Source: Blastobasis lacticolella (Eukaryota > Arthropoda > Insecta > Lepidoptera > Blastobasidae). Taken from it: a DNA stretch of 64,000 bases. This document shows positions 58,568 through 64,000 of this stretch, one piece after another. The stretch lies in the NCBI GenBank assembly GCA_905147135.1, contig LR990048.1, positions 5,254,563 through 5,318,562 on the forward strand, written 5' to 3'. How positions within the stretch are numbered: the stretch's first letter is position 1; each line of letters starts with the position of its first letter. The notes under the pieces were generated by a model that was given only the letters and a program-made list of their open reading frames with translations, did no database searches and had not been told where the DNA came from. Position numbers and translations under genes: made by a program.

Positions 58568-59480
58568 TACAAAGTGTACGCTTAGTTTTAAAGTTTATAA
58601 GTGGTGGGAAAGGTACAATCAAGGAAACTAACTGAATGTTTAGCAGTTTTTTCAATCAGGTCCGCAGGTCAGGGTGTAATATAGAATTTTTTATTAAAAC
58701 TTAATATGTTCCGAACCTTTACGAACAAATAAAAACTGCCAGTACTTTTGAATCAAAAAGAAGCCTAAAACAATAGCACGTATCCAACTAAAATTGTCTA
58801 CGCCTAATAATTAGTTTAATTTGTATTTGAATGTAGAGACTTTTATGATAAAGAGATAAATTCTAGCTATAGGATTTTGTGGACTAAGGTTAATAAGGTT
58901 AGTTAACCAACTGCCATGACAGTCGAGCAAAAAATCACCAAAAAACCCCTATATTTTAATATCCCCCCTTAAGATCACAACAAAACCAAAGATCAATCTA
59001 ACCATCTAGCCTGAAAGAGTTAAGGTATCTGAAAGGATAGCAGATAATCCATTTAGTAGGCCATTTCAATTTGGCACACAAACTAATTTTTTTTATTTCA
59101 AGTAAATCCCATAAAAAGAAAGAGATGTGAGATAGATTTTACTTTATAACATTTAATCGGTTTCTCATCATCGAGGCAAAAATTATTTTTTCTTCAGAAT
59201 TTTGAATTTTCAGTTTCAATAGAAAAAGACAAAAGTAGAGCATGACATAGATAAGTACCTATAATTCACAGAAATCAAATACCTATTGACTTATTTAACT
59301 AAATGTTTTTCTAAATGTATTGAGGTTGTTGTGAATAACACGTATCGTTGTCTTGTTTTGTCTTTTTTTCTCAATTGAAATGTACTTTACATATCGACCA
59401 CGTTTCATATTTTTAGAAAACCTAACGAGGCCCCAGTGTTCCCTATAAAATATAATTGTTCGTGTTCGTTTCGTACGAAA
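58568..59480. other. AT-rich intergenic DNA
   Basis: No gene, RNA or clear repeat seen. Confidence 0.45.
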
Positions 59481-59489
59481 TTTTATACA

Positions 59490-59788
59490 GATACATGGCA
59501 ATACTGACCCCGACGCGTCAGCCTCGCTTGGCCCCGCCCATTCCCGCCGCCCGTATCGCCCCTCTTGTTGTTTCTCTTTTCTTTCATTCATTCATTTCAT
59601 TTCGTGTAGTGCGCGCGCATGGTCTTGTATTGTGCGACAGTAGAAGACGCCGGCCGTGTCTGCCCGCTGTGGACGCCATATTTGATTTTCATTAAGTGCA
59701 CGTTCGTGGTATTTTTAGGAGTTGATTTTATAAAATCAGTGGATATAGGGTTTGTCTTTCTGCATAGTTGTTTAAACATCCTATCAAC
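59490..59788 (+). promoter_or_regulatory. SRSF2: SRSF2 promoter region and 5' UTR
   Basis: A local GC-rich island (CTTGGCCCCGCCCATTCCCG) followed by pyrimidine-rich TTTCTCTTTTCTTTCATTC. This is compatible with a TATA-less housekeeping promoter and a pyrimidine-rich start; the exact start is not determined. The leader appears unspliced up to the ATG at 59789. Confidence 0.5.
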
Positions 59789-61415
59789 ATGAGTTACGGA
59801 AGGCCGCCGCCGCGTATTGACGGCATGGTGTCTTTGAAAGTTGACAATCTAACTTACCGCACCACGCCTGAGGATTTGCGTCGTGTATTTGAAAGATGTG
59901 GCGAAGTCGGTGATATTTATATTCCCAGAGACCGATATACTAGAGAAAGCAGAGGATTCGCTTTTGTCAGGTAATTATCTTGCTAAATTTCATGAGCTGG
60001 AAACCGATGACGTCATACGCCGCCACCGGTAAGAGTACCAATTTCAATAAAAAATTGTGAAATATTTACTAAATTCTGTCTTGCATCTTCAGATTTTACG
60101 ATCGCCGCGATGCTGAGGAAGCTCTAGACTCCCTCGACGGGCGCATGTTGGATGGCAGGGAGCTCCGCGTGCAGATGGCGCGCTATGGCCGCCCCTCGTC
60201 GCCGTACAGAAGCCGTTACGATAGACGCCGCAGGTATGTTTCTAGACTCCCAAGATTTATTACTAGTAATAATACATAACTGAGGCTACTATTGTCTTCT
60301 GTTGCTCAAGTATATTCTTCATGATGACATTGATTACTAAAATTACCACAATTATGTCTAAACTCACAATCCATTCAAATTATTGTATTATTTATGCATA
60401 TAACGATGTAAAGGTGCTTTTATAACAATGTTAGATGTTTTCGAGTGACTACATACCCTAAGCTAAGTTACATTAGTACATTGATTGTATAGTTAGTCAG
60501 ATTAGGTGCTCAATGTCATGTTGGAATTTCGTTAAATTTTCTCAAAATTACCTATTCTCTATAACATTCTCTATCATCTTATACATTAACAAAATGCTAA
60601 TCTTATTGTACATGGGATGTACAAATGTGGCATTGTGCATCTAATCCACTCTGATACTCTTATATCTGGCGTATTAAATAAAGTATAAAATAATAACTAC
60701 ATCAATAAATAAAGACACATTACTAGTAAAAGTTTAGATGTCTGATGCTGATTACCTTATTACCTGATTATAAATAATAATGGAAGTGTATAGATGCCAC
60801 AAATGGTAGTTTATTGAAATGTATTGTATTGCAAAATCAAATCACCAAGTGAAAAAAGTGTCCACAAACAATTCTTCTCATTGATTCCGTTGTCCTGGTT
60901 TAGATAACTAGTACAGGATATTTTCTGTTAGCAATATTTTTATGGTTATCTTAACAAAAATACCATATGTTAATTCGTATCTCATGGTTTTTATTTTTCA
61001 TTTCAACATTTTCTGAATGCTATTCTAAATTGAAACTACAACATGATTGGATTGCCTAAACTACCACTTGCGGCACTCTATACCTATGCTCCCATAAATA
61101 ATTGTGTTTCTTTTACATGAGGCATTGCTTTTGGGGTGGTGGCGGCAGCTTTTTTCCTACACAAGACTTTCAACGAAACGATAACATTGACCCGTTTGAA
61201 CATTTGATTGATGTTTATGTTTTTGGTGGTGTTCTTTTAGCAGCAAATCAAGGTCACGTTCACGTCGCTCCAGGTCGCGTTCCCGGTCGAGGCGTCGCTC
61301 GTACTCGCGCAGCCGCTCCCGCTCCCGCAGCCGCTCGCGCTCGCGCTCCGACTCGAAGAGCTCGCGCGCCCGCTCGCGCACCCACAGCCGCAGCCGCTCA
61401 CGTTCCAGGCATTGA
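59789..61415 (+). CDS. SRSF2: Serine/arginine-rich splicing factor 2 (SC35)
   Basis: Exons 59789-59970, 60093-60233 and 61241-61415, phases 2 and 2, 165 aa. It starts [20 protein letters not shown], almost the family signature. The RRM spans about residues 14-92, with RNP2 LKVDNL and RNP1 RGFAFVRF split by intron 1. [10 protein letters not shown] follows, then an RS domain (about 108-165) of mostly SR/RS dipeptides ending SRSRSRH. SRSF2 binds exonic enhancers and recruits U1 and U2AF in the nucleus. The last exon has a TAGCAG tandem acceptor that would add or drop one Ser. The RS domain is shorter than in vertebrates. Confidence 0.95.
60234..61240 (+). other. SRSF2: SRSF2 intron 2
   Basis: A 1 kb AT-rich intron, much longer than intron 1. 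SR protein genes often hide poison exons in such introns; I could not pick one out from sequence alone. Confidence 0.5.
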
Positions 61416-62065
61416 GCTGCTGGGTAAGTTTCTTGCAAAGTGTCTATTGCCAATGTATCTAAAACTACTAGCTGCCCCTTATGGTTTTTTCACCTGTGCA
61501 CAGTTCAGATCTGTTCGGTTTTGTTCCTTTTCCGGGATCAAAAGCCGTTTTAATCTGGAATAATATAGCTTTTTGTTAGTAAAGATTTTTATACAAACTT
61601 GTCCTGTTTATAACTTTAATCCAGTATTGATACAAATTACAAACATTACTATTTTACGACATTTGTTTTCATCGGAATCATAGCTAATTAAGTTGTTCTT
61701 TATTGCAGGTTGACAGTAGGAGTACCATTAGATGGCTGAAGTGCTGCTAATGCTGCTTGAGCAATGTGCAGCCTTTGGCTAAGGTACTATCCTCACACAT
61801 ACACCCAGACCTTACTATGAAAACATAGTGGAAACATTTTAATGTAACAAATTATCTTTTAAGTTCTTTACATAAGTTAACTATATGGAATTGTCTTCTT
61901 TAGTTTGTATCTTTGGGACTGTTCAGATATAATAAATAATGTTCTAATGTGAATGAGTCGCATAATATTATACTCGTATATCTTGTGACAATTGACAACA
62001 TTGAAATCTGTACGGTCCTATCAGTGTCGTAAATAAATTAGATTTCAATAAACACTACAAATTGT
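61416..62065 (+). other. SRSF2: SRSF2 3' UTR with a 3' UTR intron
   Basis: Right after the stop is a strong donor (CTGG then GTAAGT, about 61424). A good acceptor TTCTTTATTGCAG lies at 61708. Poly(A) signals AATAAA are near 62030 and 62048. Confidence 0.65.
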
Positions 62066-64000
62066 TTTTACATTAGAAGTACTTGGAATTTAACAACTTT
62101 ATATATCATAGAATTATGAATTTTTTGGCACCAGTTAAAGACAGTTCTTTATCACAACATTTTTAACAATTTAATATTAGCAAAATGTATTAATTATATG
62201 TCACTTAGGTCTAAAACCGATATGGTCATTAGATGTTATTTCAGGTCAAAAATATTTTCTGGACGATCACACAACCCAGTCATACATGGGAATTTCTAAG
62301 GAACATCTATAGAAATGGTAAACTACTTCAAGTCTGATGTGGTCATATATGTTACATGCTAGATAACTACATATTTTATTTTGTATTTTAATGTCCAATA
62401 AACCAGTCATTTCAAAACTACATAATTTTGTCTTATGGCTTATGTCATCAAATGTACTGATCTGTATACTATATCTACTGCATCCCCGCAAATACACCCA
62501 ACACTGTTATTGCAGTATGGTTCTAATACATTATTCTTGTTTATTGTAATTGTAATAATAATTGATAAGATTATACTGTAATATTAATCAAAATGTTGGT
62601 ATGCTCAGGGCGTGGCGTACGCGGGGAGCGAGGCGGTTTGCGGGGAGGGGGGTATTGCTGTTTGCTGACAACTGCTGATTTGCTGTTGTTGCCGTATAAA
62701 GTTATGAGTAAACTTTAATTTATTTTTGACCCAAAACGTGATTCGCAAATTAGGTAAAGCAAATTAAATCCAATATGGCCCCTTTAGGGATATTTTCAAT
62801 TATAATAGTTTAATTAGATTTTAATTTCCATACCATTTTAAAAGGTAAAAGTCTTACAAGTCAAACAGAAAAAAGTACATACTTTCAAGAGAATATAGCA
62901 GACTCGGAGGCGTTGGCGACACTCGGAGGACTAACGTGTGCGTTTGTTTGGCAGGCCGGTGCTGCTCGCTGGCCTGTTTGCTGTGGCAGTGTCCTGTGCC
63001 GATTGCTGTATTTGCAGATCGCGAGTCCTAGGTCTTTCATCGGTATTGTACTATAGAGCGGATCGACTGGCGACAACACCCCCCCTGCCCAACAGTTGAA
63101 CAAAAAAGTACATTTTGATACTGATTTATTTTCATAACCTTTTTATTTACGAGCTGAAATGTCACGTCTTAATAGCTTTGCTTTGATTGGTGGTCGTGAC
63201 ACTTCAACTCCCATTATTTTAGGTTCTCGAAGGAAAAATGGTTTCAGCAAGAAAGAAGAGTACTTCAGAATTAATTAATCCGTACATACTTTTGAATTAT
63301 GTGTGTAGGTTTATCATCTTAATAAATAGGATAAAATAATTATTTGTATTTATCATTTCATGCCTTAAAATATCCTTATGTAGAGGTTGCCTTAACGGTT
63401 GCGCGGCTCCGGCTAGCAGATCTTGGCGAGGCCCTTGTCCTTAGCGCAAACTATATGCAAGCACTAGTAATAAAAGTAGGTACCTAACATAAATCAATGA
63501 ATGAGCGAGCACTGCGAGTAATAAAATGACCTGACGATATATTACGATTAGACGATAGATATTTTACAATTTGGACATTTTGAGACTAAACGCCTTGAGA
63601 GTTAACTCTCGGGCTGCGACATGACGAATTCGAATGTTTTCAAGCCAAAAGGCTGTAATAAAACGTCGTATAACGATAATAAAGAATGGCGAAGATCGTT
63701 GAGAATTAATTTTTTGCCTGTAATATACTAGTGATTTTTATAAAAATTTGGGGCAAGAAAAAATTTCTAAAGCACGAGAATAAGCCCCCTTGGCGGGGTT
63801 GTCCTGCTCGCCACACCTTAAGACCGCCACTGATTTGAGGAAGCTGTGGTGGTGGCACGTGCTGATTCGACCTGTTGGACAGTTCTCTAAAATGGCAACA
63901 CAGGGTCTGTAATAGAACTTCACTGAGCAAAATGCCGTATAGCCGGGCCTCTTATGGCAACACACTTCGTCGTATCTAAACCGGTTCGACTATGCAACTT
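62066..64000. other. Intergenic, repeat-rich end of window
   Basis: 62590-62690 is G-rich. 62890-63110 contains ACTATAGAGCGGATCGACTG and GCGACAACACCCCCC, which looks like a transposon or LTR fragment but could not be classified. 63685-63745 matches the repeat at 34340-34410. No genes supported. Confidence 0.45.

Noticed and set aside
61157..61453. Minus-strand ORF of 98 codons rich in Arg and Glu
   Set aside because: It is the complement of the SRSF2 RS-domain exon; SR codons give RE-rich antisense frames.
62885..63110. Solo LTR of a retrovirus-like element
   Set aside because: The segment looks like a known type of insect repeat, but I could not see paired LTR ends, a primer-binding site or a target duplication.

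Overview
This is a eukaryotic nuclear window, most likely from a moth or butterfly (Lepidoptera). The evidence is: spliced genes with insect-like exon structure, a Dong/R4-type retrotransposon sitting in (TAA)n, many RTE-type LINE 3' ends with (GAT)n tails, tRNA-headed SINEs, hairpin MITEs, and short CCTAA-type interstitial repeats. The species assignment is inference; nothing here is prokaryotic.

Layout. 1-15.1 kb is a transposon graveyard: a CR1-superclade-like LINE (about 345-4310), a nearly full-length Dong/R4-type LINE inserted at its (TAA)n tail (4329-8925), a 1.45 kb inverted-repeat element carrying a hexamer-based minisatellite (10037-11489), and two MITE families nested in each other and in themselves (11.6-15.1 kb). 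15.3-43.1 kb is one gene on the + strand: the NFX1-type zinc finger/R3H protein shuttle craft (stc; vertebrate NFX1). I joined 16 coding exons whose splice phases all agree, giving 1210 codons plus stop. Its introns hold LINEs, SINEs, MITEs and, most strikingly, repeated copies of the ends of its own exons together with their 5' splice sites.

43.1-47.5 kb is AT-rich intergenic DNA with MITEs. 47.6-49.8 kb is a minus-strand gene of unknown function (seven-exon model, about 450 aa; the C-terminal exon choice is uncertain). 49.9-51.1 kb holds RTE LINE remnants. 52.8-56.4 kb is a small three-exon minus-strand gene, 164 aa, resembling the axonemal protein CFAP276/C1orf194. 57.3-58.6 kb is the 3' part of another LINE with a clean ORF for a restriction-like endonuclease. 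59.5-62.1 kb is the + strand splicing factor SRSF2/SC35. The remainder to 64 kb is repeat-rich intergenic DNA.

The cellular genes show no obvious operon-like relation. stc/NFX1 is an RNA/DNA-binding RING-NFX1-R3H protein with a PAM2-like motif, SRSF2 is a general SR splicing factor, and the CFAP276-like gene would act in cilia or sperm flagella. The most unusual signal is the recurrent duplication of exon 3' ends plus 5' splice site in introns 5, 10, 12, 15 and 16 of stc. In four of these the offset is about 107-127 bp, and intron 10 has a nine-copy array.
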